Positions 8,345 to 17,989 of a stretch of DNA of 64,000 nucleotides are shown here, piece after piece. The translations under genes and the position numbers were made by a program. A model generated the notes under the pieces. That model had not been told where the DNA came from. It ran no database searches and saw only the letters and a list, made by a program, of their open reading frames with translations. Every line of letters starts with the position of its first letter. The stretch's first letter is position 1. The DNA comes from an uncultured Spirochaetaceae bacterium (GTDB lineage Bacteria > Spirochaetota > Spirochaetia > Sphaerochaetales > Sphaerochaetaceae). Where the stretch lies: the NCBI GenBank assembly GCA_944392965.1, contig CALXYM010000002.1, forward strand, positions 62,001 to 126,000. The letters run 5' to 3'.

Positions 8345-10042
8345 TCAGATAAGGCTATCCAAATCCACCTCGGCTGCAATCGTAGGCATCTCGGAGCCCC
8401 AGCTCTCAAGTACCTGAGGGTGGACTTCTCCGAATATACCTACCCTCTTACCATCATAAACGATGTACGCCGCTCGTCCGGGGATGAAGCGGGGATCACT
8501 TTCAACAGCCTCAAGCCTATATTCCTTTCTGAGGAAATACATCAGCGTGTTGATAAGGCTCGAAGCCTCGTTATATCCCACCTGGTTATCTGAAGAGAGG
8601 AATCCAAGACTGTTCTTGGTGACGGTTCCACTGTTATCCTCATCATCCTTGATACAGATCTTGCCCACTTCAAATATGTTATGAGGATAGACTGCGTGTG
8701 CAGAGACGCTCTCGCTCTCCAGAAGACTTGGAATGACAGAAGGACGCACGACCTCGTAATTCTCACTCATAGGATTCATGATGAACACGCATTCTTTCCC
8801 GTCCGTATGCATTCTCTCGATATATTCCTTCTTGGAACCAAGATAATTATACATCATCTCCTGGAATCCCAGACCAACCATGATCTCCTTGACTTTCCTG
8901 GAAAACTCCTCAGCAGCACTGAGTCTGCCGACAGTAAAATCGTGCGGCATGAGAGGAATGAAGTTATCAAGACCATAGCCGATCATGATATCCTCTATGA
9001 CATCAACCTCGTGAAGGAAATCATTCCTGTATGGAGGACATTTTGCGGTGATCTCATCCCCACTGCAAGTGGCCTCAACCCCCATTCTTCTGAGGGCCTT
9101 CACACATTCCTCCGCACTTATCGCCAGACCGAGCTTCTTCTCCACGGCCTTCACCGAGCACTTCGCCTCACTCTGGAAATAATACGGGACGGTGATCTCC
9201 CTTCCATATTTCGTATCCTTTGCAAGGGTGACTTTCACAGGAAGGATCTCAAAACCCATATCCGCCATGTCACAGGAGAGGATTGATGCAGCAAGCAGTA
9301 AATCATCAAGGATAGGTCCGGAAAGCTCAACAAAGAGATCCGAGTCCCCTATCTCAACCGCACCTATACGCGCGCTGTTTATGACAGGTGGGAAGGAAAG
9401 CGTCTCACCACTATCATCATAGAGGTATGGGAACCGGGGTTTATCAGAGACGATATACCCGTACTCTTTTCCTTTAGGATGCTTCTCACATATCTCTCTG
9501 AGCGTGAGGCACTCATCCATACCAAGGGGAACGAAAGACGTCTTGTCAGGATCGACTGCCGCATAGTGTACCGGATACTTGATCAGATCAGAGCGGTATA
9601 TGCCAAGGGCAATCGTCTTCCTTTTTCTTCCAAAATTAGTACAGAGCTTCTCCTGGCTTTGTATGAGATTCACAAGAAGATCGTTATCGACCTTCTTCCC
9701 CTTTGCCGCAAAGCCGATGGAGAAATCCCTTATACCAATCGCACTCTCATCATCAATGACAGCTCTTTCCGCTGAAGGAAGGACCTTTTCTGAGGTACTG
9801 AAGAAATCATAATGCCTGATCTCTTCCGTCTCATATGTCTTGAGAGCACGTGCAACTCCTGCAGCGGACCAGAGATCCGGGCGGTTGGTATCATTCAATT
9901 CAATCTTTATGACCTTTCCATCCCTGTCATGTCCGTCAAGCTCGGCTTTCGCAACAGGGAAGATGTTTACGAGTTCCTCATCGCTCATCTCTTTTCCAAG
10001 AAGGCTGAAGAATATCTTTTCAGGTGCGTCAATCTTCGGCAT
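8345..10042 (-). CDS. pheT: Phenylalanine--tRNA ligase beta subunit, archaeal type
   Basis: This 565-residue beta subunit is far shorter than the ~800-residue bacterial form and lacks its N-terminal tRNA-binding (EMAP) extension. It starts MPKIDAPEKIFFSLLG like archaeal/eukaryotic PheT and contains B5 and B3/4 regions plus a degenerate catalytic core. With PheS it forms the alpha2beta2 enzyme that charges tRNA-Phe. Spirochaetes are known to have acquired this type. The start overlaps the pheS stop as TGATG, so translation is coupled. Confidence 0.95.
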   Translation of the reverse strand: MPKIDAPEKIFFSLLGKEMSDEELVNIFPVAKAELDGHDRDGKVIKIELNDTNRPDLWSAAGVARALKTYETEEIRHYDFFSTSEKVLPSAERAVIDDESAIGIRDFSIGFAAKGKKVDNDLLVNLIQSQEKLCTNFGRKRKTIALGIYRSDLIKYPVHYAAVDPDKTSFVPLGMDECLTLREICEKHPKGKEYGYIVSDKPRFPYLYDDSGETLSFPPVINSARIGAVEIGDSDLFVELSGPILDDLLLAASILSCDMADMGFEILPVKVTLAKDTKYGREITVPYYFQSEAKCSVKAVEKKLGLAISAEECVKALRRMGVEATCSGDEITAKCPPYRNDFLHEVDVIEDIMIGYGLDNFIPLMPHDFTVGRLSAAEEFSRKVKEIMVGLGFQEMMYNYLGSKKEYIERMHTDGKECVFIMNPMSENYEVVRPSVIPSLLESESVSAHAVYPHNIFEVGKICIKDDEDNSGTVTKNSLGFLSSDNQVGYNEASSLINTLMYFLRKEYRLEAVESDPRFIPGRAAYIVYDGKRVGIFGEVHPQVLESWGSEMPTIAAEVDLDSLI

Positions 10043-11583
10043 CAGTTTCCCCTCCTTGTTCTTACAGATTCGATATTTGGAGTAAACAGCTCTCTCAGGT
10101 CATTGAGACCAAGATGCATGAGAGCCATCCTGTCGATTCCAAGTCCCCATGCGAGAACAGGCACGTCAATGCCAAGGGCCTTTGTGACCTCGGGACGGAA
10201 AATGCCGGAACCTCCAAGTTCAAACCATCCGAGAACAGGATGTTTGATATGGACCTCTATACTCGGCTCCGTGAATGGGAAATAGCCTGGAACGTATTTT
10301 ACTTCCTCTGCTCCTGCAATCTCCTCTGCGAACATCTTGAGCAACCCCAAGAGGTTCCTGAGATTCACGTCATCACCAAGGACGATACCCTCTGTCTGAT
10401 AGAAATCCGCACCATGTGTGGCATCTACCTGATCGTAGCGGAAACAGCGGACGATACCGAAATACTTGCCAGGGACCTTCGCCTTTGTAAGCTGATGGGC
10501 AGAAAGTACAGTTCCCTGACTTCTGAGAACCTGACGGCGTGTAAACTCATGATCGAATGAATATCCCCAGCCACGGGACCCCGTGGTCCAACCGTTCTCG
10601 TGAACAGCTGCCACCTGGCTCAGCCAGGGCTCCTCTATCCTCTTCGCATGTCTCGGATCCTTCACATAGTAGACATCATGAATGTCTCGGGCTGAATGGA
10701 ACTGAGGCATGAAAAGCGCATCTCCGTTCCAGAACTCATTCTCAACAAGTGGTCCGTCGAATTCCTCGAAACCGAGGGATATGAGCTTGTCCTTGACCCA
10801 TTGCAGATAGCTTCCATAAGCATTCCTTCTGCCAGGAATAAGACGGGCTGTCGGGGCATCAACACCATAAGGACGGAACGTACCGTTCTTCCAGGAACCG
10901 CTTTTAAGCATCTCTGGAGTAAGAAGGCCGAACTCCTCACCTGTTATGTTCGCCTTCTCAAGCTCCCCTTTTGCTTCAGCGCCCGCCTCTGTCAGCTCAT
11001 AGACGACACTCTCTCTTTCGCAGAGTTTAAAAGGAGACTGACTTGCCCCTCTCTTTTTCGCCATCTGGGATATCGTTTTCTTCTCTCCAGCGTTTAGAGC
11101 GGCATCATCCAGCTCTCCATCTGCAAGAGCCTTCTCCAAAAGAGCCCGCTGTGCTTTTATATCATCGGGAAGCTCATCAGAGACACGCTCAGCCTTTCTC
11201 TCTGAGTTAAGCATGACCGCCTTCTTGCTACTAAGTGCACCGAATGCGGAACCGACTTCGCTGTTTTCCATTTTAAGAGCCTCGGCGATCTCGGGCATCG
11301 TATGAGGCCCTTTCTCTCCGAGGAATGTAAAGATACGCTCCGCAGGAAGTCCATCCTTTTCAATAGCCCTACCGAAATCAGTAAGCTCATAAACGACCTT
11401 AACGCTTCTGTCGACTTCTTTTAAAAGCTGCTTCTGGCAAAGCCAGGAGAACGCCTGGTTGCACTGCCCCACCTTATAGCCAAGCTCATTGATGAGTCTC
11501 TCATTGTCGATCTTCTCTTCAAGAGATACATGTCTTAAGAGCTTAACTTCAAGGGGATGCAGTTTCTTTACATCAATATCCAT
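10042..11583 (-). CDS. pheS: Phenylalanine--tRNA ligase alpha subunit, archaeal type
   Basis: The 513-residue protein has about 200 N-terminal residues of winged-helix-like repeats, typical of archaeal/eukaryotic PheS, then the class II catalytic core. Visible motifs are FDGPLVENEFWNGDALF (motif 1 region), HTRRQVL-like FTRRQVLRSQG, and GGSGIFRPEV near the end. A Shine-Dalgarno site GAGGAG lies 5 nt before the ATG. It has its own promoter in the gap after the E1 gene and is followed directly by pheT. Confidence 0.95.
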   Translation of the reverse strand: MDIDVKKLHPLEVKLLRHVSLEEKIDNERLINELGYKVGQCNQAFSWLCQKQLLKEVDRSVKVVYELTDFGRAIEKDGLPAERIFTFLGEKGPHTMPEIAEALKMENSEVGSAFGALSSKKAVMLNSERKAERVSDELPDDIKAQRALLEKALADGELDDAALNAGEKKTISQMAKKRGASQSPFKLCERESVVYELTEAGAEAKGELEKANITGEEFGLLTPEMLKSGSWKNGTFRPYGVDAPTARLIPGRRNAYGSYLQWVKDKLISLGFEEFDGPLVENEFWNGDALFMPQFHSARDIHDVYYVKDPRHAKRIEEPWLSQVAAVHENGWTTGSRGWGYSFDHEFTRRQVLRSQGTVLSAHQLTKAKVPGKYFGIVRCFRYDQVDATHGADFYQTEGIVLGDDVNLRNLLGLLKMFAEEIAGAEEVKYVPGYFPFTEPSIEVHIKHPVLGWFELGGSGIFRPEVTKALGIDVPVLAWGLGIDRMALMHLGLNDLRELFTPNIESVRTRRGN

Positions 11584-11621
11584 ATATGCTCCTCAAAGTT
11601 ATTTAACAAATATCTTTGAAG

Positions 11622-11651
11622 ATTATACAAAGGAAACGGGGAGAATGTTAA
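11622..11651 (-). promoter_or_regulatory. Promoter of pheS-pheT
   Basis: Minus strand: TTAACA (11646-11651) and a perfect TATAAT (11622-11627) with an 18-nt spacer. The predicted start near 11615 gives a leader of about 31 nt with a good ribosome site. The -35 overlaps the stop codon of the E1 gene. Confidence 0.65.
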
Positions 11652-13588
11652 GCGTCAAGGAGGGCAAAAGCGGCGTTACTTATCTCTTTGTCCGTAGGAA
11701 TCACATTCTTCTCCAGATCACGGGAGAACGGAATGGGAAGAGCCCGGGCGGAGATGATCCTCATCTCTTTCTTCTCTTTACACTCACAGGCGATCATGCC
11801 TGCGACGCTACTTCCAACACTGCCGTTTTCAGGTGTGTCCTGCACGATCAGGATCTTATTAAAACGGGATGCGTACTCTATGATGGTCTCGCTGTCCAAA
11901 GGACTTATGGTTGCCAGATCAAGATACGTTATCCTATCTCTTATCTCCTTTGTGGCTTTCCGCGCCGTCGAAAGAGCATGAGAATAGCCTATGATCAGCA
12001 ACTCGTTTCCAAATGAGGATGCGAATGCTTTCCCCAGAGGCAGGAACGTATTCTCATCTCCGACATCACCCTCTTCGTCATAAAGCCCCTTATGCTCGAA
12101 AAAGAGGACCGGATTGTTATTCCGGTTTGCGCTCTTGAGCAGGGCTTTGGCACTATAGGGATCACTTGGCGCGACGACGATCAGACCTGGGGTGTTGAGG
12201 AACATCGCCTCTATATTGCCGGTGTGCTGACTTCCATGCCCCGTTCCACTTCCAATTGGAGCCCGATAAATAAGAGGACAGTTAAGCTGTCCGGCAGACA
12301 TGAAATAAGTCTTTGCCGCATGGTTTATCAGGGGATCGGAGGCAAGGGTTGAGAAATCGGCATACATGATCTCGACTATCGGATGCAGTCCAAGCATGCT
12401 TGCTCCTACGGCCGCGGCGGTAAATCCCTCCTCAGAGACAGGTGTTTCAAGAACCTTAGCCGGATGTTTCTTATATAGATCTGCCGTTACACCGAAACAT
12501 CCTCCGTAAAGTCCAACATCCTCTCCCATGAGAAAAGATGAGGCATCCTCTTTAAGGATCTCGTCAAGAGCCTCATATATCGCCTTTCTGTAACTGGTTC
12601 TATGAACTTCTCCTCGTACATTTTCAGAAACAGGGGAAGGAGCGAGAAGATAGCTGTCCAGCTCTCTGAGTGTAAGGGTATCATCCTTTTCAGCTTCAGC
12701 CTTCCTGTAAGCCGTCTCGACCTCCATGTCTATATCGGAGGAAATTTCATCATACCCGGGCTCATCGAGGACGCCTTCTTTAATAAGGAGGGATGAAAAT
12801 GCCTTTATAGGATCCTTTTTCTTCCAGTACTCCTCTTCCTCCCTTGTCCGGTATACGAGCTTATCTGATTTACTATGTCCGCACATGCGGTAAGTATTGA
12901 CCTCGATGAGGAAAGGACGGGAAGAAGAGAGAATATATTCCCTTGCCTTCTTCACTGTGTCCCGGACAAGACGAACATCATTGCCATCGATTTTTGCATG
13001 TTCGATCGAATACCCAGAAGCTCTTTGCGCTATGTCATCAGTACTTACTGCATTGCTCTCGGAGGCGCTCATTCCATAATGATTGTTCTCAAGATAGAAC
13101 AGGACTGGAATATTCCATACGGAGGCAAGATTCATCGCCTCATGCACAGCTCCCCTGCTCGTCGCACCATCACCGAAGATCGCAACTGCGATATTTCTTA
13201 TGCTCTTCCTCTTAAGTGCGAAAGCCAGCCCCGTCGCAATGGGGACACCAGAACCGACAATAGCACTGCTGCCCGCATTATATGTTGAAATCTCAGTCAT
13301 GTGCATTGACCCGCCAAGGCCCCTGCATACCCCGTGTCTGGAGCCGAACATCTCAGCAAACATCTTCTCCAGGCTCGTGCCCCTTGCGATGTTAAAGCCA
13401 TGACAGCGATGGGTGGGGACGATCCAGTCAGCATTATCTAGTCCGGCGATAAGCCCGACATGACTGGCCTCCTGCCCAATATTCAGATGTGTTGTTCCGT
13501 AAAGTACCCCGTTTTTAAAAAGTTCTGAAAGCTTCGTTTCAAAGCGTCTGGAACGCAACATAGCTTTCAGTATTTCGATATCAGTCAC
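11648..13588 (-). CDS. 2-oxoacid dehydrogenase E1 component, alpha-beta fusion
   Basis: This 646-residue protein fuses an AcoA/PdhA-like alpha half (about 1-310, thiamine diphosphate motif GDGATSRGAVHE..NN) to an AcoB/PdhB-like beta half (about 330-646, with MGEDVG and a transketolase C-terminal domain). It should decarboxylate a 2-oxoacid such as pyruvate or a branched-chain acid and pass the acyl group to a lipoyl E2. No E2 or E3 gene lies nearby. The start codon is GTG, 5 nt after GGAGG. Which acid it uses cannot be told from sequence alone. Confidence 0.85.
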   Translation of the reverse strand: MTDIEILKAMLRSRRFETKLSELFKNGVLYGTTHLNIGQEASHVGLIAGLDNADWIVPTHRCHGFNIARGTSLEKMFAEMFGSRHGVCRGLGGSMHMTEISTYNAGSSAIVGSGVPIATGLAFALKRKSIRNIAVAIFGDGATSRGAVHEAMNLASVWNIPVLFYLENNHYGMSASESNAVSTDDIAQRASGYSIEHAKIDGNDVRLVRDTVKKAREYILSSSRPFLIEVNTYRMCGHSKSDKLVYRTREEEEYWKKKDPIKAFSSLLIKEGVLDEPGYDEISSDIDMEVETAYRKAEAEKDDTLTLRELDSYLLAPSPVSENVRGEVHRTSYRKAIYEALDEILKEDASSFLMGEDVGLYGGCFGVTADLYKKHPAKVLETPVSEEGFTAAAVGASMLGLHPIVEIMYADFSTLASDPLINHAAKTYFMSAGQLNCPLIYRAPIGSGTGHGSQHTGNIEAMFLNTPGLIVVAPSDPYSAKALLKSANRNNNPVLFFEHKGLYDEEGDVGDENTFLPLGKAFASSFGNELLIIGYSHALSTARKATKEIRDRITYLDLATISPLDSETIIEYASRFNKILIVQDTPENGSVGSSVAGMIACECKEKKEMRIISARALPIPFSRDLEKNVIPTDKEISNAAFALLDA

Positions 13589-13631
13589 TTAAGCCTCCAA
13601 GGATCTCGAGTCCAATAAGCTCTTTTTTCTG

Positions 13632-13660
13632 AGCATAGTGACTAAATATTACTCTGTCAA
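13632..13660 (-). promoter_or_regulatory. Promoter of the E1 gene
   Basis: Minus strand: consensus TTGACA (13655-13660), 17-nt spacer and TATGCT (13632-13637). The leader would be about 37 nt and contains the GGAGG ribosome site of the GTG start. Confidence 0.75.
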
Positions 13661-13760
13661 TGAAAAAAACAATGCCATTTGACAAGTTTTCACCATTATA
13701 CAACAAGAAAATTAATGAAATTTAGATTCCAAAGAACATCCGAAGTAAAATATGCAGATT

Positions 13761-15377
13761 TTAAGCGTGGATGATCTCCTCCTTCCAGTCTGAGATGTTC
13801 CTCTCTTTTGAAGAGAAGTTTATCCCTAAAAGGTGTACCCTGCATCCTTCGGACGTGTACTTCTCGTAATACCTCTTCTCCTTTATCTGGCTCAGGGCCT
13901 TATCCCCGCTCTCATCGAGCTTCAGCTCTATTATGTACACAAGCCCTTTTCTCACCCTTACGGCTATGTCTATCCTCCCCATGTTCGTCCTCTCCTCTGC
14001 TCTTACCTCATCAAAGCCGAGGAACATCAGCGCCGTGTAGAACGCTATCTGGTAGTTGTTCTCCTTCTCCATGAACATGTCATACGGGATGTTCACATAC
14101 GCGTCATGGAATATCGACATCACGCTCTCAGTATCCTCCCTCGAGAAAGACTCCCTCAGAAGCATTAGGCTTGAACTCCTTACCCTGAGCCCGTATGTCG
14201 AGAGGACCTTCGCGTTCATCGTATCCCTCACCTCCTTATTGGGATAATCCAGCAGGTACTGACCGTTTCTTTCCCCTTTCAGCGTCATATAGCCCGCCTG
14301 TACGAGGTAGAAGTATACTGCCTCCCGCTCAGGTGTGGAGGAGAATACGTCTTCCACCTGGAACGTGCTCATGGACTCGGGAAACATCGAGAATCCCGTT
14401 CCTGCTCTGAACAGTTCAGGATGATCGGTTATTATCCTGTCGACTATGCTCTGTGCCCCCGTACTTATCCAGAAGTTCTCGAACGAGCATCCCCCTATGA
14501 AGAACTTCCCTATCGATACGGGGTTATACACCGTCACCTCGTTCCTTATGCTGAACCGGTATCCGTCGTAGTACTCCTTTATCCTCCTCCTGAATTCTTC
14601 TCGAGCCTCTCCCTCTACTCCGTTCTCCTCATAGTACTTTTCAATGTAAGGGGTGAAGTAATAATCCAGCTCCTCATCCGTGTATCCGCAGACGGACGCG
14701 TACACCGGATCGTTCGAGATGTCAAGAAGATTGTTGAGCTTGGAGAAGATCGATACCTGAGGAAACCTCGTTATTCCTGTTATGAAACAGAAGCGTATAT
14801 CCTCCTCCCTTGGTTTCAATACACCATAGAAGCTTTCCAGCCTCGTCTTTATCCTCGCATACGACTCATCCCTCACCGTATCCAGGAGAGGATAATCATA
14901 CTCATCTATCAGTATCACGACCTTTTTCCCATATTTCTCTGCCATTGCGGATATCAGGTAGTTCAGCCATGAGGACGGAGCTGTAGCCTCACCAGGAAAA
15001 GAATCTGATACTCCATACTCCCTTGCTATCGGCAGTATCAGATCATGCTTCAATGAATATAGAAACTCCTCCTCGCTGTATGTGGAGATATTGTTCATGC
15101 TGAACCTTATTACTGGATAGGATTCAAAATCATACCTATCATAGATGTAGGTATCCTTGAACAGCTCCTTATTCCCGGAAAAGATGTTTGCAAGAGTATC
15201 TATCGTAAGGCTCTTTCCAAACCTGCGAGGACGGGAGAGGAACCAGTACTTGGATGGGCTTCCCTTTTTCAACATCTCATAGAAATAACCAGTCTTATCG
15301 ATATAGAGATATCCACCCTCGATAAGGTCCTTGAAGGATCTTGAATCCGTCGTTAAGTATTTCAGCATCTTTTCCAT
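13761..15377 (-). CDS. AAA-ATPase-like / DUF1703 PD-(D/E)XK nuclease superfamily protein
   Basis: The 538-residue protein begins with the family hallmark YIDKTGYFYEML and FLSRPRRFGKSL (degenerate P-loop), followed by VILIDEYDYPL (Walker B). The C-terminus has GRIDIAV and VYIIELKL, the nuclease-like core. It is a paralogue of the gene at 18231-19826, with the same domain order. Function unknown; the family is expanded in gut anaerobes and spirochaetes. No Shine-Dalgarno site is seen; TAAAAT at 15385-15390 lies 7 nt before the ATG, so a leaderless mRNA is likely. Confidence 0.85.
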   Translation of the reverse strand: MEKMLKYLTTDSRSFKDLIEGGYLYIDKTGYFYEMLKKGSPSKYWFLSRPRRFGKSLTIDTLANIFSGNKELFKDTYIYDRYDFESYPVIRFSMNNISTYSEEEFLYSLKHDLILPIAREYGVSDSFPGEATAPSSWLNYLISAMAEKYGKKVVILIDEYDYPLLDTVRDESYARIKTRLESFYGVLKPREEDIRFCFITGITRFPQVSIFSKLNNLLDISNDPVYASVCGYTDEELDYYFTPYIEKYYEENGVEGEAREEFRRRIKEYYDGYRFSIRNEVTVYNPVSIGKFFIGGCSFENFWISTGAQSIVDRIITDHPELFRAGTGFSMFPESMSTFQVEDVFSSTPEREAVYFYLVQAGYMTLKGERNGQYLLDYPNKEVRDTMNAKVLSTYGLRVRSSSLMLLRESFSREDTESVMSIFHDAYVNIPYDMFMEKENNYQIAFYTALMFLGFDEVRAEERTNMGRIDIAVRVRKGLVYIIELKLDESGDKALSQIKEKRYYEKYTSEGCRVHLLGINFSSKERNISDWKEEIIHA

Positions 15378-15535
15378 ACCATAGATTTTAGCAGAAAAAC
15401 GGTTCTATTCCATATGAAAATAATCAGAACTAAACAAATGGGATATTTGAATAGATTCACCAATTTTCCAAAAAGCCTTTTCATTACCACCTTAATACTA
15501 TAAGATTAAATGGTATTTTTATTAAGGAAGTACCA

Positions 15536-16099
15536 ATGGCATCAACATTATCAATTCCACCTTTAACAAAGGACTTAAGTAGGATTCTTATCGATGCGGA
15601 TACCATCTCTCGAAGAGTGGATGAGCTTGCGCATAAAATCGACGAGAAGTACAAGAACCTTGAGGAGCCCCTCATCTTAGTCGGAGTTCTCAAAGGTTCT
15701 TTTATTTTCATGGCAGATCTCTCCAGAAAGCTGTCAATCAAACATGTGGTGGATTTCATCGCAATCTCCTCTTACGGAGAAAAAGGAGATAAGAGAGGTG
15801 AAGTTCGTCTGCTGATGGATACGAGAGAGAACCTGGCAGACCATCATGTACTTATCGTGGAAGACATCTTAGACAGCGGCAACACCCTTTCATACCTTCT
15901 CAAGACGTTTAAGAGCAGAGGAGTAAAGAGTATCGAAACCGCGGTGTTCCTGGACAAGCCAGAAAGACACGAGGTCGATGTCCCTGTAGAATATGTCGGT
16001 TTTGAGATTCCGGATGTCTGGGTCGTAGGTTACGGCCTTGATTATAAAGAGCAGTATAGGACCCTACCTTATATTGCGGAGATGTATCCTAAAAAGTAG
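15536..16099 (+). CDS. hpt: Hypoxanthine phosphoribosyltransferase
   Basis: This 187-residue type I phosphoribosyltransferase has the PRPP-binding motif VLIVEDILDSGNTL near residues 103-116 and GVLKGSFIF near the N-terminus, as in bacterial HPRT. It converts hypoxanthine (and often guanine) with PRPP to IMP or GMP. The ribosome site AAGGAAG lies 5 nt before the ATG. It is the first of three salvage genes; IMP is the substrate of PurA two genes downstream. Confidence 0.92.
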   Translation: MASTLSIPPLTKDLSRILIDADTISRRVDELAHKIDEKYKNLEEPLILVGVLKGSFIFMADLSRKLSIKHVVDFIAISSYGEKGDKRGEVRLLMDTRENLADHHVLIVEDILDSGNTLSYLLKTFKSRGVKSIETAVFLDKPERHEVDVPVEYVGFEIPDVWVVGYGLDYKEQYRTLPYIAEMYPKK

Positions 16100-16110
16100 A
16101 AGGAAAGAAG

Positions 16111-16671
16111 ATGGCAGAAGAAAAACTCTATGTAAGCTACAACACGGTTCACAAGCTGATTAAGAAACTTGCAAAACAGATTCTTGATTCAGGTTTCGAT
16201 CCAGATGTGATCGTCGCAATCGGTTCTGGGGGATTCATTCCCGCCCGTATAATCAAGACCTTCATAAACAGGCCCATCTATGCGGTTGGAATCTCCTATT
16301 ACGGTATCGATCATAAGCACAGGGAACACCCCACGAAGATCCAGTGGATTGATGAGGTCCAGGGACAGCTGAGAGGGAAGAAGGTTCTTCTCATCGATGA
16401 GGTCGATGACACGAGGGCGACACTGGCATACTGCGTCGGAGAACTTCTCAGTTATGAGCCGGAAGAGATTGCCGTCCTGATCCTTCACAACAAGATAAAG
16501 CAGAAGGATGTCGAGTTTCCACCTGAGATAAAGAGGTACTACCCTGCGCTGGAGGTAGAGGATATGTGGATAAAATATCCATGGGATGCGGAGGACATCG
16601 ACGAGCAGGAAAGACTTGAGAAGGAGATGTTTGAACGTATGAAGAAGGAAGGAAAGGAGCTCTTTGTATGA
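16111..16671 (+). CDS. Phosphoribosyltransferase family protein (xanthine/guanine type)
   Basis: The 186-residue protein has the PRPP loop VLLIDEVDDTRATL near residues 93-106 and the GSGGFIPARI loop near residue 35. It resembles the xanthine/hypoxanthine phosphoribosyltransferases of archaea and yeast (XPT1-like) more than HPRT. It lies 11 nt after hpt and overlaps purA by 4 nt (ATGA), so it belongs to the same salvage operon. It probably adds a second base specificity, such as xanthine or guanine; that is an inference from context. Confidence 0.8.
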   Translation: MAEEKLYVSYNTVHKLIKKLAKQILDSGFDPDVIVAIGSGGFIPARIIKTFINRPIYAVGISYYGIDHKHREHPTKIQWIDEVQGQLRGKKVLLIDEVDDTRATLAYCVGELLSYEPEEIAVLILHNKIKQKDVEFPPEIKRYYPALEVEDMWIKYPWDAEDIDEQERLEKEMFERMKKEGKELFV

Positions 16672-17948
16672 AAAAAACAAATGTATCAGCAATAGTAGGT
16701 GTTCAATATGGAGATGAGGGAAAAGGCAGGATTGTAGACTATTTCGCTCAGGATGCGGACATAGTAATCCGCTATCAGGGAGGAGACAACGCGGGACATA
16801 CCGTAATAAACGACAAGGGTAAATTCGCCCTCCATATCCTTCCAAGTGGAATCTTCAATCCAGAGACGATGAATATCGTTGGAGCTGGAACAGTCGTCAA
16901 TTTCAACACCATGCACGAGGAACTTGAGAATATAAGGACAAAATCAGGCATGGAGATCGATAACGTGTTCATTGACAGCAGGGCACACCTCATAATGCCA
17001 TTCCACTGCGACCTCGATGGAGCGGAGGAATCCAAAAGGGACTCAAGCCAGAAGATTGGAACGACGAAAAGAGGTATCGGCCCATGCTATACCGATAAGG
17101 CCGCAAGAAGCGGAATAAGAGCGGGAGATCTGAAAGACGAGGAGTTCCTTGAAAAAAGACTCACGATGCTCTTATCAAAGAAGAACAGGGAGCTCGAATA
17201 CTATGGGCTTAAAACATACACAGTTGAAGAGCTGATGGCTCTATGTGATAAGTGGAAGAAGGAGTTCGGAGATCATATCATCGATACCGTTCCAGTAGTA
17301 AGGGAAGCCGTGGAAAGTGGAAAGAAGATACTCCTTGAAGGACAGCTTGGAATCATGAGGGACAACGACTGGGGAATCTATCCATACACCACATCAAGCA
17401 ATCCTACCGTTGGGGGAGCTGCAAACGGCTCTGCGATCCCCGCATGGGCAATACAGAAGGTAATCGGAGTCGCAAAAGCCTATTCCACAAGCGTCGGAGG
17501 GGGGCCATACATGACCGAGCTCTTTGATGAGACTGCGGAGAAGCTACGTGAGATCGGAGGAGAGTACGGAGCAACCACAGGAAGGCCCAGACGCTGCGGA
17601 TGGTTTGATGCCGTTGCTGCGGATTACGCATGTTATATGAACGGGGTTACGGATCTCGCACTCACGAAGATGGATGTCCTGGACGGCTTTGAGAAGATCA
17701 AGGTATGTACAGGTTATATGATCGATGGGGAATATTTCTCACACCTTCCTGAAACAGCACTCCAGGAGAGGGCTAAACCGATTTATGAGGAATTCGACGG
17801 CTGGATGGAGGATACCACGCACTGTAAGACATGGGATGATCTTCCCGAGAAAGCCAAGTCCTATGTAAAAGCACTGGAAAAGCTCATAAACACGAAGATA
17901 ACATACATATCCGTCGGACCTGAAAGGGAACAGCTTATAATCCGTTAA
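16668..17948 (+). CDS. purA: Adenylosuccinate synthetase
   Basis: The 426-residue enzyme joins IMP and aspartate with GTP to make adenylosuccinate, the first step from IMP to AMP. Motifs seen are YGDEGKGRIVD (GTP P-loop), the GHTV catalytic His, GTTKRGIGPCYTDKAAR, TSVGGGPYMTEL and TTGRPRRCGWFD. Length and order match the family. It overlaps the preceding phosphoribosyltransferase gene by 4 nt and is followed by a terminator, closing the operon. Confidence 0.95.
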   Translation: MKKTNVSAIVGVQYGDEGKGRIVDYFAQDADIVIRYQGGDNAGHTVINDKGKFALHILPSGIFNPETMNIVGAGTVVNFNTMHEELENIRTKSGMEIDNVFIDSRAHLIMPFHCDLDGAEESKRDSSQKIGTTKRGIGPCYTDKAARSGIRAGDLKDEEFLEKRLTMLLSKKNRELEYYGLKTYTVEELMALCDKWKKEFGDHIIDTVPVVREAVESGKKILLEGQLGIMRDNDWGIYPYTTSSNPTVGGAANGSAIPAWAIQKVIGVAKAYSTSVGGGPYMTELFDETAEKLREIGGEYGATTGRPRRCGWFDAVAADYACYMNGVTDLALTKMDVLDGFEKIKVCTGYMIDGEYFSHLPETALQERAKPIYEEFDGWMEDTTHCKTWDDLPEKAKSYVKALEKLINTKITYISVGPEREQLIIR

Positions 17949-17955
17949 GAAAGAT

Positions 17956-17988
17956 GAGGCCTTAGCAGAAGCTGGGGCCTCGATTTTT
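17956..17988 (+). terminator. Terminator of the hpt-purA operon
   Basis: An 11-bp stem GAGGCCTTAGC (17956-17966) with GCTGGGGCCTC (17971-17981), including two G-T pairs, closes an AGAA loop and is followed by GATTTTTAT. Confidence 0.85.
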
Positions 17989-17989
17989 A

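Noticed and set aside
11591-11621. An 8-bp hairpin that could hide the pheS ribosome site
   Set aside because: Its upstream arm (11614-11621) lies between the TATAAT box and the predicted transcription start, so it would mostly not be in the mRNA from that promoter.
13761-15377. Long open frames on the plus strand opposite the first DUF1703 gene (for example 14421-14972)
   Set aside because: They have no ribosome sites, are rich in Arg, Pro and Tyr as expected of antisense frames, and the minus-strand protein has clear family motifs.
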